The notes: generated from the letters alone by a model not told the origin. DNA of 64,000 nucleotides from Flavobacteriales bacterium (GCA_016699575.1 CP064979.1:248001-312000); one strand, 5' to 3'. Counted from the stretch's first letter, positions 49,014 to 58,578 are shown. Numbers and translations are program-made.

Positions 49014-50791
49014 CGCTCCACCACGAAACGTCCCACCGGGATACCTGCATCGGCGGTGAGCAAGTAGCTGCCAGGAGCCAGACCACCTACATCGAGGCGC
49101 AGAAGCATGCCGGGAACGTTGGCCACCTGGGCTACCCGCCGACCGGAAAGGTCGAGGATGTTCAGTGCATGCACCTCGTTGGGGAGCCCGAGGACGGTGA
49201 GTTCGCTGCGTGCAGGCACCGGGTAGATCTGCACACCGGCCAACCGGTTCTCAGCAACACCATCGGGCAAGGCCGTCTCCACGCAGATGGTGAAATCGCC
49301 GGCCTCAACGCCACCGCCGTTCCATACGCGCACCAAGTAGTCGGTGCCAGCATCCAATCCACTGAAAGTGTATTCGCCGATGCTGTCCGTGAAGCAGGCG
49401 ATGTAATCCGGCTCACTGCAAGCTTCATACAAAGCCACGCTGAGAGTGGTGGCATCACCGAGCGCTGTGATGATGGTATGCTCGGTTTGCAGGCCGGTAT
49501 TGAAAACGAACCACGCGTCGTTCACGTTCTCGTACGGATCGCAGCCGGGGTTCGGCAGCGGCGAGGCGTAGGCGCATACCAAGGTCGCTACAGTAGGCGC
49601 GCACTGATCGATGGGCTGTGGCACCAGCACGGTAGGGCTGTCACAATCATCGTTGGCCAGCGTGGGTGAACAAGGTGGGTTGCAGGATGCGGAGAGCGAA
49701 AAGTTTCCCACCGCTCCGTTGTAGCCGTGAACCAGCACCCCGTAGCTCACGCCCATCTCCGCAACGAACGTGGTCACGGAAGTATTGCCATTGCACGACG
49801 GTCCGTCATCATTGCCGGCCATGCAGGTGAGCGCATTGCAGTTGCCAGCGAACACACTGATCTTGCTATCGAAGTTGGCATCGTTGCACGTGCTCAGGGT
49901 CACTTCATCACCTGCACCAACGAGGTAGTACCAAACACCTGCCGTGTTCACGTTCGCAGATCCGCACTCCGGGGCGATGGACACGATCGAGCCTTCGGTG
50001 GTACCATCCAGGGTATCACCACAAACGATCAGCAACGCATCGGCACAAAACGCATTGGCCGGTGGCGGTAGTTCCAACGTGGTGAACGCAAAGGGACCTC
50101 CCCAAGCGCTAGTGTCTCCACCGCCGCAATCCAGCATCACGTATACCTCGTAGTCCGTAGAATCATCGAGGCCGGTGATGTTCGCCGGAGGGCCATCGAC
50201 ACCGATGGTGCCTGAGGTGAGCGTTCCGGTGCCGGGCGTAAAACCGGTCGGACCATGCTCGATGATGAAACCCGTTGCGCCGAGCGGATCGAAGAACACG
50301 AACGCCTCCACATCGCTTGGGCTGATGAACACGTCCTCGGCCGTGGGACAGGTCGGGCACTCGAGCGTGAGCGTGAAATCACCGGTCTCGCCGTCGTAGC
50401 CCTGAACAAGGATGTAGTAGGTAGTGCCGCTCACCGACTGGAAGTTCACGGTGCTGAGCAGGTTGCACTGCGCATCGTCGTCGTTGCCATCCACGCACAC
50501 CAGATTGCCGCAGGAACCGCTGTACACGTTGAGGCGCGTGTCGTACGAAGCGCCGCTGCAGGTGGTAACGGTCATATACGCCCCGGTTCCAGGAAAGGTG
50601 AACCACACACCTGCTGCTTCAATTCCGGTTCCACAGAATGCGACGGTATCCACGGCCGCACTATCGGTATTCCCATTGAGGCTTTGGCCGCACCCGATGG
50701 TGATGGCCCCGGTGCATGCGTCGTTCGGCACCTGGGCAACTAGAGCGGAGCAGCAAAGCAGTGCGGCAAACAGGGTATTCGTTCTCATCAT
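49010..50791 (-). CDS. Secreted multidomain protein with T9SS sorting domain
   Basis: 593 aa from ATG 50791. The signal peptide is TLFAALLCCSALVAQ. Repeated modules of about 120 residues (AAGVWFTFPGTGAYMTVTTC, TAGVWYYLVGAGDEVTLSTC; then NDAWFVFNTG) each with paired cysteines look like pre-peptidase C-terminal/PPC-like or adhesion beta-sandwich repeats. A central FN3-like part reads STDYEVYVMLDCGGGDTSAW. The end (VQIYPVPARSELTVLGLP, then LLTADAGIPVGRFVVER) is T9SS type A. Surface or secreted; partner or ligand unknown. Confidence 0.88.
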   Translation of the reverse strand: MMRTNTLFAALLCCSALVAQVPNDACTGAITIGCGQSLNGNTDSAAVDTVAFCGTGIEAAGVWFTFPGTGAYMTVTTCSGASYDTRLNVYSGSCGNLVCVDGNDDDAQCNLLSTVNFQSVSGTTYYILVQGYDGETGDFTLTLECPTCPTAEDVFISPSDVEAFVFFDPLGATGFIIEHGPTGFTPGTGTLTSGTIGVDGPPANITGLDDSTDYEVYVMLDCGGGDTSAWGGPFAFTTLELPPPANAFCADALLIVCGDTLDGTTEGSIVSIAPECGSANVNTAGVWYYLVGAGDEVTLSTCNDANFDSKISVFAGNCNALTCMAGNDDGPSCNGNTSVTTFVAEMGVSYGVLVHGYNGAVGNFSLSASCNPPCSPTLANDDCDSPTVLVPQPIDQCAPTVATLVCAYASPLPNPGCDPYENVNDAWFVFNTGLQTEHTIITALGDATTLSVALYEACSEPDYIACFTDSIGEYTFSGLDAGTDYLVRVWNGGGVEAGDFTICVETALPDGVAENRLAGVQIYPVPARSELTVLGLPNEVHALNILDLSGRRVAQVANVPGMLLRLDVGGLAPGSYLLTADAGIPVGRFVVER

Positions 50792-50811
50792 AGGGGGCGC
50801 TGGAGTGGCGC

Positions 50812-50819
50812 CGAATATA
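50812..50819 (-). promoter_or_regulatory. TATATTCG promoter box
   Basis: Minus-strand TATATTCG followed by GCGCC; one change from the tRNA box TATATTTG. 21 bp before 50791. Confidence 0.55.
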
Positions 50820-50844
50820 CCCGGCCGTTCCGCCTCGGGAACTG

Positions 50845-51630
50845 TCAATTGCGGTTCCTGCGTCCGCGCCGTTCCGGGTCTTCGTGGAAGAAGTAACGCA
50901 CGTCGAAGGTGAGGTAGGTGCCTACGATACCTTGCCGGGTGCTGTATTCACCGCCATTGATCCGCATGGTGTGCTCCGCGATGGCCATCTCGCCGAATGG
51001 CCGGTGATAGGACGCGCCCAAGTAGAAGTAACCGGACTTCGGAGTACGGTACTCGAAACCCAAATTGGCCACTACAGCCGCCTGCAGCCAATTGTTGCGG
51101 AACCAGAACGTGCGCAGTTCAACGTCGTTTTCCACGGCATCGGTGGGGTACATGTCCGCGCTGGCGCCGGCCGCCGCGTTCATCCAGGTGCGCTCACCCA
51201 AGCGCACGTACACCAACCCTTGCACGGGGATCTCATAGCCGACCCACTTGATGGTGTTGCCGCCGCCGAGCGCCGTGGTGTCGTTGGTGAGCGACCATCG
51301 GTAATTGCGCTGGATCTGGTTGATGCCCACCTCCAACGACAGCATATTGGTGAGCCCTGCTCGGACCACGCCGCCGAACGCGATACCGCCTTGAAGTTCC
51401 ACCTCGCCGTTCAACGCGCCCTCCTGCCATGCGGTAAGCGGCTTGAAGAAGCTGAGCGGGAATACCGGCTTCACCTGCAGCCCGAACGTGGTGACACGCT
51501 CTTGGGCCATGAGCGCAAGGGAGAACGAGATGAAGAAAAGGGCGGACGGGAACCGGATCAGCGCGCGGCGATGAGCAGTTGCTGGCCAACGCGCAGCATG
51601 CTCCGTCGTGATATCCCGTTCAATTCGCAC
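50845..51630 (-). CDS. Probable outer-membrane beta-barrel protein
   Basis: 261 aa as drawn, but the start is doubtful. The signal peptide core IRFPSALFFISFSLALMAQ begins at a CTG codon (51561) that overlaps the stop of the upstream M23 gene; the nearest ATG (51630) lies 73 bp inside that gene and would give an odd N-terminal extension. The mature part has repeated amphipathic strands (GEVELQGGIAFGGVVRAG, YFYLGASYHRPFGEMAI, TYLTFDVRYFFHEDP) like small outer-membrane barrels. Function unknown. Confidence 0.7.
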   Translation of the reverse strand: MRIERDITTEHAARWPATAHRRALIRFPSALFFISFSLALMAQERVTTFGLQVKPVFPLSFFKPLTAWQEGALNGEVELQGGIAFGGVVRAGLTNMLSLEVGINQIQRNYRWSLTNDTTALGGGNTIKWVGYEIPVQGLVYVRLGERTWMNAAAGASADMYPTDAVENDVELRTFWFRNNWLQAAVVANLGFEYRTPKSGYFYLGASYHRPFGEMAIAEHTMRINGGEYSTRQGIVGTYLTFDVRYFFHEDPERRGRRNRN

Positions 51631-52682
51631 AGTTGCTGGATGCTGACGCCGTAAAGGTCAGCTATGGCATTGAGATGATCGCCCTTGCGCACCGTATGGA
51701 ACGTGGTGCCCAACGGATACGCAGCATAGCTCCAACGCGTTTTGGCCAGCACCAGTGTGTCGCAGAGCAATTCGCCGTTCCTCAGATCGATGAAACGACC
51801 GGCATCGATGGGCACGCCTTTGAACCGCACCTCCAAGTGCAAATGGCTGCCATGACTGCGACCGCTGTTGCCGCCGAGCCCGACCAACTGACCCGCGTCC
51901 ACATGATCGCCCACCTTCACCTTCAAGCGGTGCAAGTGCGCGTAAAACGTCTCCAACCCGTTGTAGTGGCGCACGACAACAAGCCTACCGAAGCTGCCGT
52001 ACGGCCCACTGAAGCGCACCACACCTGGGAACATCGTCCTTACGGTATCCCATACGGCAAGGTCCAAGTCGATGCCGTTGTGCGGACGACCATCGCGCCA
52101 CCCGAACCGGCTAGTGAGCACCCCGGGCACTGGCATGTGGAAACCACAAAGGGCGTCATCGTCGGTCAGTTGCACCAGCACCACACTGTCGCCCTTGCTC
52201 AGTTCGGGGCCATAGGCGTTGGGGTTGGTGGTGTTCCAAGCACCATAGATCTCGTCGGCCGGATGGGCCAGGCCTGTGTACCAAGGCAGCGCGAAACCGT
52301 GCGCCACTTCATTGGCCGTGGGCATCTGGCTGGCGTAGAGGTTGATCTCATTGATGAGCGCATAGGGCACCGTATCAAGCTCGAAAAGCGAGTCGATCAT
52401 ATCCACGATGCCGTGATCGTCCAACGACCGGATCCGCTTGAAAAGTTCAAGATCGCGGATCATGTCGGACGGTGCGTCCTCCAAGGCGCAAAGGGAGTCC
52501 AGCAGATGGTCGAGCCGTTCGTCCGTTAGGGCCTCCCCTCCTTCCAGCAGCTTTTCGTTACCGTACTGCACCACGGCCGCCACCGTATCCGTGCCACCTC
52601 CACCGTCCGCGGCCTTTCCGTGGAGCGGAAAAGCCAGCGCCGCGCACAGCACAAAGCAGAACATTTGAAGGGGGCGGAACAT
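51558..52682 (-). CDS. M23 zinc peptidase with C-terminal LysM
   Basis: 374 aa. The signal peptide is FCFVLCAALAFPLHGKA. The LytM/M23 domain is about 180-290, with ligands H201 and D205 (HNGIDLD) and H280/H282 (HLHLEV). A LysM domain follows at about 328-371 (TFHTVRKGDHLNAIADLYG). It should bind and cut peptide cross-links of peptidoglycan, or act as a divisome activator. M23 motifs are intact. Upstream 52683-52837 holds no gene I can support. Confidence 0.92.
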   Translation of the reverse strand: MFRPLQMFCFVLCAALAFPLHGKAADGGGGTDTVAAVVQYGNEKLLEGGEALTDERLDHLLDSLCALEDAPSDMIRDLELFKRIRSLDDHGIVDMIDSLFELDTVPYALINEINLYASQMPTANEVAHGFALPWYTGLAHPADEIYGAWNTTNPNAYGPELSKGDSVVLVQLTDDDALCGFHMPVPGVLTSRFGWRDGRPHNGIDLDLAVWDTVRTMFPGVVRFSGPYGSFGRLVVVRHYNGLETFYAHLHRLKVKVGDHVDAGQLVGLGGNSGRSHGSHLHLEVRFKGVPIDAGRFIDLRNGELLCDTLVLAKTRWSYAAYPLGTTFHTVRKGDHLNAIADLYGVSIQQLCELNGISRRSMLRVGQQLLIAAR

Positions 52683-52837
52683 GGTTTTGCAGAGCAGGCA
52701 TTTGCGGCCCAGCGGGCCGTACTACGTTGAAAAGGGCCGCGAGGATACCTGCGACCCGGAAAGCACCCTCCCCGGATCCGACAAAAGGGCAGCTTCGCCC
52801 GGCGAGCGCATCCCCGTCTTGACCGGTCACAAAAGGC

Positions 52838-53425
52838 TCATTCGGCCTTCCACACCACGAAGTGATCGAGCGGCTTGCGATACCCCTGCGGCCATTCCAT
52901 GGCGGGGTAACCTGCATAGAACAGGCCCAGCACATTGTCCCCGTCAGGCATGCCCAGGAAAACCCGCATGGCATCGCTTGTCAGCACGGCACCCGTGGCC
53001 CAGAATCCCCCTAGGCCATAGGCAGCGCACGTGAGGTACATGTTCTGGACCCCACAGGCCACAGCGAACTTTTCCTCCTCCTCACTGATCTTCTTGTTCG
53101 GATCCCGGGCCATGCCCAACGCGATGACCACCGAGCTCTGCAAGGGCCGCTGTGTCACGTTGTCGTACTTCTTCTGAAGGAATTTGTCCGGAGGTGTGCT
53201 CCGTGCATACTCCTCGCCGAGGAACGCGCTCAATCGATGACGGGCAGCGTCGGTGAACACATGGAACCGCCACGGTTGGGTCATGCCATGATTGGGCGCC
53301 CAGGTGGCGTTGGAGAGCATCCGCTCGACGATGTCGCGATGGACAACGCGGTCGCTGTAGTCCTTGGGGAAGATCGTGCGGCGGTGACGGATGACCTCGG
53401 TGAGCTCGCTGACGCTGAATTTCAT
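52838..53425 (-). CDS. Nitroreductase-family protein
   Basis: 195 aa from ATG 53425. FMN-dependent nitroreductase fold: IRHRRTIFPKDYSDR, ATWAPNHGMTQPWRFHVF, QRPLQSSVVIALG, VACGVQNMYLTCAAYGLGGF, and WPQGYRKPLDHFV. The natural substrate is unknown; the family includes nitro/quinone reductases and flavin-destructase-like enzymes. An in-frame extension to 53758 is rejected because it overlaps the divergent T9SS gene and lacks protein character. Confidence 0.9.
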   Translation of the reverse strand: MKFSVSELTEVIRHRRTIFPKDYSDRVVHRDIVERMLSNATWAPNHGMTQPWRFHVFTDAARHRLSAFLGEEYARSTPPDKFLQKKYDNVTQRPLQSSVVIALGMARDPNKKISEEEEKFAVACGVQNMYLTCAAYGLGGFWATGAVLTSDAMRVFLGMPDGDNVLGLFYAGYPAMEWPQGYRKPLDHFVVWKAE

Positions 53426-53432
53426 GGGGCAA

Positions 53433-53440
53433 CGAATGTA
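53433..53440 (-). promoter_or_regulatory. TACATTCG promoter box of the nitroreductase gene
   Basis: Minus-strand TACATTCG, 7 bp from start 53425, back to back with the TACGTTTG box of the next gene. Confidence 0.5.
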
Positions 53441-53454
53441 TCGGCAGTGGCATC

Positions 53455-53462
53455 TACGTTTG
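53455..53462 (+). promoter_or_regulatory. TACGTTTG promoter box
   Basis: Perfect TAnnTTTG followed by CGACG, 12 bp before ATG 53475. Confidence 0.65.
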
Positions 53463-53474
53463 CGACGAACCCAA

Positions 53475-54479
53475 ATGACAATGAGGATCACTACCGCCCC
53501 CTTCCTGCTCTTCGCTGCGCACGCCATTGGACAGATCACTCTTGTGCCAGCCGAGCACGATCCTTTGATCGGCACCGGCTTCAGCGTGAACACCGGTACG
53601 TACATCGCTCCCGGGAGTGCGGGCGCAGGTTTGTTCTGGGATTTCAGCGCATTGTCGGCAACGGGCTCGGACGAGCTCCAGTTCGTTGACCCCGCAACCA
53701 CTCCGAACGGTGCGGATTTCACCACGGCCACCATCGCCATGGTGGACAACGATGGCAACTACAGCTACTTCCAAAGCGATGCAACGGGCTTCACGTTGGT
53801 GGGCAACGACGATGGTGCTATTGCATTCCCCTTGAGCGATGGCGCCAAGTATTGGCCTTTCCCGTGCGACTATTCGGACACCTGGAACGACATCCTCGCC
53901 GGCACCATAGTCATCGCAGGCCAGAACGTGACCCGCGCCGGCACCATCGAAGGCATCGCTGACGGCTACGGCGACCTTGGTTTGCCTTGGGGAACGGTGT
54001 ACGGCGTGTTGCGGGTGGCTCTGCACGAGGAATACCAGGACGCCACGCCGCTCGGTACCGTGGTGCACGATGTGATGACGCACCGCTTCTTCACCCGCTT
54101 TCTGCCCTTCCCAGTGCTGCAGATCACGGATGCGAGCACAACGGTGAACGGAAGCACGACCACCTCACAGACGACCCAATGGGTGGACAGCACCGTGGTG
54201 GGTCTGTTCGAAGCCAGGACCGCTACTACAGCGAGCCTCGTTCTTTGGCCGAACCCAGCATCCGGGATGGTCACTATGAGTACCGGAGACACTGAAGTCT
54301 TGCGTGTGGAGGTGACCGACGCAACGGGCCGGTTGGTGCTGTCCGTTCCGTATGGCAGTGCCACGCGGGATCCAGGAAATCACCGTTTGGATGTATCCAC
54401 GCTGTGCGCAGGCAGCTATGTGGTAAGCACCGTCGGTTCTTCGGGCCGTCGGTCTTCCACAAGGCTTCTGGTGCGCTGA
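53475..54479 (+). CDS. Secreted protein with T9SS sorting domain
   Basis: 334 aa from ATG 53475 (or 53481). The signal peptide is ITTAPFLLFAAHAIGQ. The mature domain (GAGLFWDFSALSATGSDEL, FQSDATGFTLVGNDDGAIAF, WPFPCDYSDTWNDIL) is related to the one in the gene at 1-957, both with a WDFS motif. The end (LVLWPNPASGMVTMSTGD, then RLLVR) is T9SS type A. Role unknown. Convergent with the flippase gene. Confidence 0.85.
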   Translation: MTMRITTAPFLLFAAHAIGQITLVPAEHDPLIGTGFSVNTGTYIAPGSAGAGLFWDFSALSATGSDELQFVDPATTPNGADFTTATIAMVDNDGNYSYFQSDATGFTLVGNDDGAIAFPLSDGAKYWPFPCDYSDTWNDILAGTIVIAGQNVTRAGTIEGIADGYGDLGLPWGTVYGVLRVALHEEYQDATPLGTVVHDVMTHRFFTRFLPFPVLQITDASTTVNGSTTTSQTTQWVDSTVVGLFEARTATTASLVLWPNPASGMVTMSTGDTEVLRVEVTDATGRLVLSVPYGSATRDPGNHRLDVSTLCAGSYVVSTVGSSGRRSSTRLLVR

Positions 54480-54489
54480 AGAAGTCGGC

Positions 54490-55749
54490 TCACGACCGCT
54501 GAACGAGGCGAGCGGCGGAGCGCAGGTCGGCCATCGTCGGCAGAAGTTCGAGCCACCGCGTTCCGGTAACGCGCAGAAAGACCAGGGCTTGGTACAGCGT
54601 GTTGGTCATGTACGCCAAGGACGCTGTGACGGCTGCCCCGTGCAGGTGTTTCTCTGGAATGATCATCAGCCCGACCACAATGGTCACCATCAAGCCGAGC
54701 CCGCTTCCGATCGCATTGTGCTGGTTGCGGCCAGTGCCCGAGAAGAACATCCCGAGCGCTTGCGAAACGCTCATGGCCAGGATGCCGGGCGACAGGTACA
54801 GCAGGATCATCGGTATCCCACTGAAGTCACCTCCAAAGACAGCTTCGTAAATGGCGTTGGGCACCAATATCAACGCAACCATGGAAATCGCCGCGAACAT
54901 GAACGAGGCCTTCAAGAAGACGATGGTGCTGGCACGTTGTTCCTTCAGTTCCGGCGTGTTGCTCAATTTGCCATAAAGGACCGTTGCCAGCCCGCGCGGG
55001 GCAAGCCAGGCACTTTCGGCCACTTGGGTACCAACGGTGAATACCCCGAGCGCCGGGGTTCCGGTGATCCGATCAATGAACCAGTACGAGCAACGATAGG
55101 TGAGCAGTTGCAGCGCGTTCGCAAGCTGAGTGAAGCCGCCGTGCCTGAAGAGATTGCGCCACACCGGCACATGCTCCTCGCTTGTGCGTGCATCTTCAGC
55201 GCGAACGAACACCACCAGCGAAGCGAGAAGAGTAGCTCCATTGGCGATGTAACCAGCGTGCACGTATGCCATCGGCGACCTGTTCTCCTCGGCTGCCGAT
55301 AAAAGAGCGAACGAGGCCAGAAGCACAACGCTCTGAAGGATGGAGATCCAGCTGAACGCCTTGATGCGCTGTTGCCCAACCAGCAGGCCCATGTGCACGG
55401 TGAAGAGCATGGTGAGCAACGCCAACGCGATGACGTGCAGCGCGAATGCATCCGGCACGACGCGGGTCAGTCGGATAATGCCATACGAGATCAACGCGGA
55501 CACCACGGCCCACGCATAAGCCCGCCAAAGCAGATCGCGTCGCCGCACGCGTGCTGCCAGGTAGGTGAGCGCAGGGCCGCAGACCACATTGCCCAAGAGC
55601 ACGGCCAGCGTTATGCCGAGCACGATCAGCCCTATGGTGCCCAAGCCCTCCTTCCCCAGCCGGTGGCCCGCCACCGAGAAGATCAGCAGGTTGCTCAACG
55701 CCACCACGATGCGCGCTGCAATGGACCCTATGGCCGATCGCACCATCAT
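54490..55749 (-). CDS. Wzx-like polysaccharide flippase
   Basis: 419 aa, about twelve transmembrane helices (SNLLIFSVAGHRLGKEGLG, FALHVIALALLTMLFTVHMG, AISMVALILVPNAIYEAVFG, SPGILAMSVSQALGMFFSG). Pattern of the polysaccharide transporter (MOP) superfamily. It should move lipid-linked sugar units across the inner membrane. The start overlaps the stop of the upstream formyltransferase/propeller gene by 4 bp, so translation is coupled in one three-gene glycan operon. Confidence 0.88.
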   Translation of the reverse strand: MMVRSAIGSIAARIVVALSNLLIFSVAGHRLGKEGLGTIGLIVLGITLAVLLGNVVCGPALTYLAARVRRRDLLWRAYAWAVVSALISYGIIRLTRVVPDAFALHVIALALLTMLFTVHMGLLVGQQRIKAFSWISILQSVVLLASFALLSAAEENRSPMAYVHAGYIANGATLLASLVVFVRAEDARTSEEHVPVWRNLFRHGGFTQLANALQLLTYRCSYWFIDRITGTPALGVFTVGTQVAESAWLAPRGLATVLYGKLSNTPELKEQRASTIVFLKASFMFAAISMVALILVPNAIYEAVFGGDFSGIPMILLYLSPGILAMSVSQALGMFFSGTGRNQHNAIGSGLGLMVTIVVGLMIIPEKHLHGAAVTASLAYMTNTLYQALVFLRVTGTRWLELLPTMADLRSAARLVQRS

Positions 55750-57419
55750 TCGTCGTCCGCTTCATCCTCCTCGGGCAGTGGTCGACCGCGTTGGGCCTGT
55801 ACTGCTTGCACGTACCGTTTGCCATCGAGAAGCGTGATGTTCCCTGCGGCGGATACCGTGTGAAGGCCTTTGTTGAAAGAGGTTCCACGCAAAGGCTCCA
55901 AGTACTTAACCGTTGTTTCAGCGAAGTCGGTCGGTGAGAGGCGGTCGATACGATTGAAGGCGATGCGTCCGCCGTACGTGCGACTGCTGTCCTGGGCCGG
56001 GCGCCAGAGTTCCTTGCCCCGCCTGAAAGGTGTGCCGCCGGGCCGGGCCGTCCGGATGTCGTGCTTCAACGGGTTGAGCACATGCGCAACGAACGGACCG
56101 GTGAGACTGTCGCTCCAGAAAGCATGCAGTTCAACATTGGTGAGCGGCGCCTTGGTACCGAAGAGCCACCAGCGCCCGTCGTGCCGGAAGAGCGTCGGGT
56201 CCACAAGGGGCTCATCGAGCAGCTTGGTCACCGGTTCCAATGCATCGTTGGCCTCGTTCACTTTGTAGAGCATCACGCGACCGTCAGCGATGGACTCAGG
56301 AACGCAAAAGACCGTTCCCTCGTGCTCCACGATGAACGGGTAGCTCAAGTGCCTGCCTTCGTCCAACATGGTGCGGCTGCGCTTCAGCACATTATCGCCC
56401 TTCGGCCTGATCCGTGCCACGAACCCTTGGCGTGTTCGGTAGTCGTACTTCTCGTAGAGCACGTTCAGTTCACCGTTGCGCATGTAACCGAAAGGATCCG
56501 CCCGGAATTGCCCTTTGGCGGGTTCGGGGAGCCACCTGGCGTTAAGGCTGGGCTTCTCCTCCAGGAGCGTTGCGATCGGCTGGTTGAGCACGGCGATGTT
56601 CCACTGCTCCTGCATCTCGGTGCGGCCACGGTGGAAACGCCACTTGTTGCGGGCCATCTGCACCAGGAAACGGATGAAGGTGAGGTTACCGGGATATTTG
56701 AACACCGGTGCATCCGTGCGACTATCCACCCCATCCGCCGCACTGGCATCGCCGTTGAGCAAACGCTTCGCTACTTGCGCCGGCCAATGCGCGCTGGTCG
56801 TCAGCACGGTATCAACGGTCTCCACCAACGAGTGGTCCACCGTGCGGAACCAACCCTTGTGAAGGATCCTGCCACCATCGAGCTTGTCCGTGAGGCGCTG
56901 AAGGATCGCGCCCGTGACGCCATCGCCGTGCATGATCTCCCAAAAGACAGGCGGCCCACCGCGGTACTTCGTTTCATCGCCGTGATGGAAGCTCCACACA
57001 CCGTAACGCGGCAGTTGCAGGATCTCCCCGCGGATGATGTTGAAGCCGAAACGCAGCAGAACATCGGGATGATGCCCAGCGATGACGGACAAGTCGTGCT
57101 GGATGAAGCGTTCACTGAAGCCCTTGCGCTGAACGTCAACTTCAACCACCGGCACGGTCCCAAGCAGTGTGCCCAGGTCTTCGAGCACCATTGCCTTGGG
57201 CTTGAACCAGCGCTTGCGGTACTGCAGGTACAGGAACATGCGCCAGGGATAACGCAGTGCACGTTGCAGCACACCGGCTTGCGGAAGGTCCTGTGCCGAC
57301 CGGTTCTTTACAAGCACCACGATGCGCACCCCAGGGACCGCGAGCAACTTGCGGATGGCTTCCGCCTCCCACGCCCTGAACGTTGTGCCGTTGCACAATA
57401 TGCCGATGCGCAATTCCAT
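55746..57419 (-). CDS. Formyltransferase-like + five-bladed propeller fusion
   Basis: 557 aa from ATG 57419. The N-terminal half is formyltransferase-like: VLLRFGFNIIRGEIL, SFHHGDETKYRGGPP (H145, H146, D148) and the D-GGRILH element. The C-terminal half is a beta-propeller related to GH43/GINT1-N-type domains (FGYMRNGELNVLYEKYDYRT, SYPFIVEHEGTVFCVPES, RWWLFGTKAP, AFWSDSLTGPF). Such fusions occur in glycan clusters and may formylate or modify a sugar donor. It starts 1 bp after the glycosyltransferase stop. Confidence 0.82.
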   Translation of the reverse strand: MELRIGILCNGTTFRAWEAEAIRKLLAVPGVRIVVLVKNRSAQDLPQAGVLQRALRYPWRMFLYLQYRKRWFKPKAMVLEDLGTLLGTVPVVEVDVQRKGFSERFIQHDLSVIAGHHPDVLLRFGFNIIRGEILQLPRYGVWSFHHGDETKYRGGPPVFWEIMHGDGVTGAILQRLTDKLDGGRILHKGWFRTVDHSLVETVDTVLTTSAHWPAQVAKRLLNGDASAADGVDSRTDAPVFKYPGNLTFIRFLVQMARNKWRFHRGRTEMQEQWNIAVLNQPIATLLEEKPSLNARWLPEPAKGQFRADPFGYMRNGELNVLYEKYDYRTRQGFVARIRPKGDNVLKRSRTMLDEGRHLSYPFIVEHEGTVFCVPESIADGRVMLYKVNEANDALEPVTKLLDEPLVDPTLFRHDGRWWLFGTKAPLTNVELHAFWSDSLTGPFVAHVLNPLKHDIRTARPGGTPFRRGKELWRPAQDSSRTYGGRIAFNRIDRLSPTDFAETTVKYLEPLRGTSFNKGLHTVSAAGNITLLDGKRYVQAVQAQRGRPLPEEDEADDE

Positions 57420-57420
57420 G

Positions 57421-58578
57421 TCAGGCCTGGTCGGACAGCATGCGTTGATAGAGCGTGAGGAATCGCTGGCCGATCCACGCGCTGCTGTATCGTTCGTCCA
57501 CTGTTGCTCTGATGCGGTCGGGGTCGTACCGATGATGACCGGCAACCATGCGGCGCACGGCATCGGCCAAGGCAGGCACATTGTCCACCGGAACGAGTTC
57601 TCCGTTGTGCCCGTCAATGAACGACTCCGGACCGCCGCACCGCGTAGCGATGACGGGTTTGCCGAGCATCAGAGCTTCGCCTGTCACAACGCTGAAGGTC
57701 TCGTGGCGACTGTTGACAATGAGGAAACCGGCCTTCGCCATTTGCTGCATGGCTTCCTCTGAGGAGAGTTGACCAAGAAAGGTGACACGATCATCGAGGT
57801 TGAAGCCTTTGCACCGCTGCCGCAAGCGCTGTTCATCTTCTCCCCCGCCCACAATGGTGAGCTTCAAGTCGGGCAGTTCGTTGCGCAAAAGCGCCATGCA
57901 CTCGAGCACCCCGGAAACGTTTTTGACGCGATCCACCAGATCGGCCACCATGATCGCGTGGTGCGCTGGGCCACGCTGCGCCACGGATGTTCGTTCGAGG
58001 GGAAGAACGTTGGGGATCACCTCATAGAGTTCCACCAGGCCCAGATCGCGGATGGCCCTGCCCAACCGTTCGCTCACCACGGAAACGGCTCCGGCCTTGG
58101 CGAAAGCGCGGCGCGTGAACCAGCGGTTCAACCAGGGGCGCCCAAGCCAACGCCCGTCGAGGAACTCGCTGCTGTGCTCGGTGATCGCATAGGGAATGCC
58201 CAGTTCCTTTTTCGCCTTGTAGGCGAGCAGGCTGGGCCGGGTGAGGACTTGCACATGGCACACGAGCGGCAGCCCACGCTCGCGAAGGAAGCGTTGCCAG
58301 GCCCTATCGGCGGCTTTGCGATAGCGCAGGAAATTCAAGGGCGTGCGCCACAAGGCCCACCCTCGCTCCAAGGGACGGTAATAGGCCCGAAGGGTCCAGA
58401 CGCCGTTCTCCTCGCTGACCTCCTCGTAGTAGCCCGTGGCTGTGGCCGTGTCCTTCAGCACCGCCACCACGCTTACCTGCGCCACCGCAGCTACGGCTTG
58501 CGCGTGGCGCCGGATGAACTCGCCCAGTTGAACATCGCCACGTCCGGGGTAGTACTTGGGCAGGAAGACCACGTGCAT
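57421..58578 (-). CDS. Glycosyltransferase family 4
   Basis: 385 aa from ATG 58578 (a TTG at 58587 is possible). GT-B fold: the N-terminal acceptor domain begins VVFLPKYYPGRGDVQLGEFI; the donor domain has VADLVDRVKNVSGVLE, LTIVGGGEDEQRLRQ, VTFLGQLSSEEAMQQM, and the E-x7-E motif in HETFSVVTGEALMLGKPVI. Sugar and acceptor unknown. First gene of the three-gene glycan operon; a TACTTTG box lies 6 bp upstream. Confidence 0.92.
   Translation of the reverse strand: MHVVFLPKYYPGRGDVQLGEFIRRHAQAVAAVAQVSVVAVLKDTATATGYYEEVSEENGVWTLRAYYRPLERGWALWRTPLNFLRYRKAADRAWQRFLRERGLPLVCHVQVLTRPSLLAYKAKKELGIPYAITEHSSEFLDGRWLGRPWLNRWFTRRAFAKAGAVSVVSERLGRAIRDLGLVELYEVIPNVLPLERTSVAQRGPAHHAIMVADLVDRVKNVSGVLECMALLRNELPDLKLTIVGGGEDEQRLRQRCKGFNLDDRVTFLGQLSSEEAMQQMAKAGFLIVNSRHETFSVVTGEALMLGKPVIATRCGGPESFIDGHNGELVPVDNVPALADAVRRMVAGHHRYDPDRIRATVDERYSSAWIGQRFLTLYQRMLSDQA

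Noticed and set aside
52683..52837. Riboswitch upstream of the M23/LysM gene
   Set aside because: M23/LysM genes can be under c-di-AMP riboswitches, but I find none of the conserved core of that motif in this 155 bp segment.
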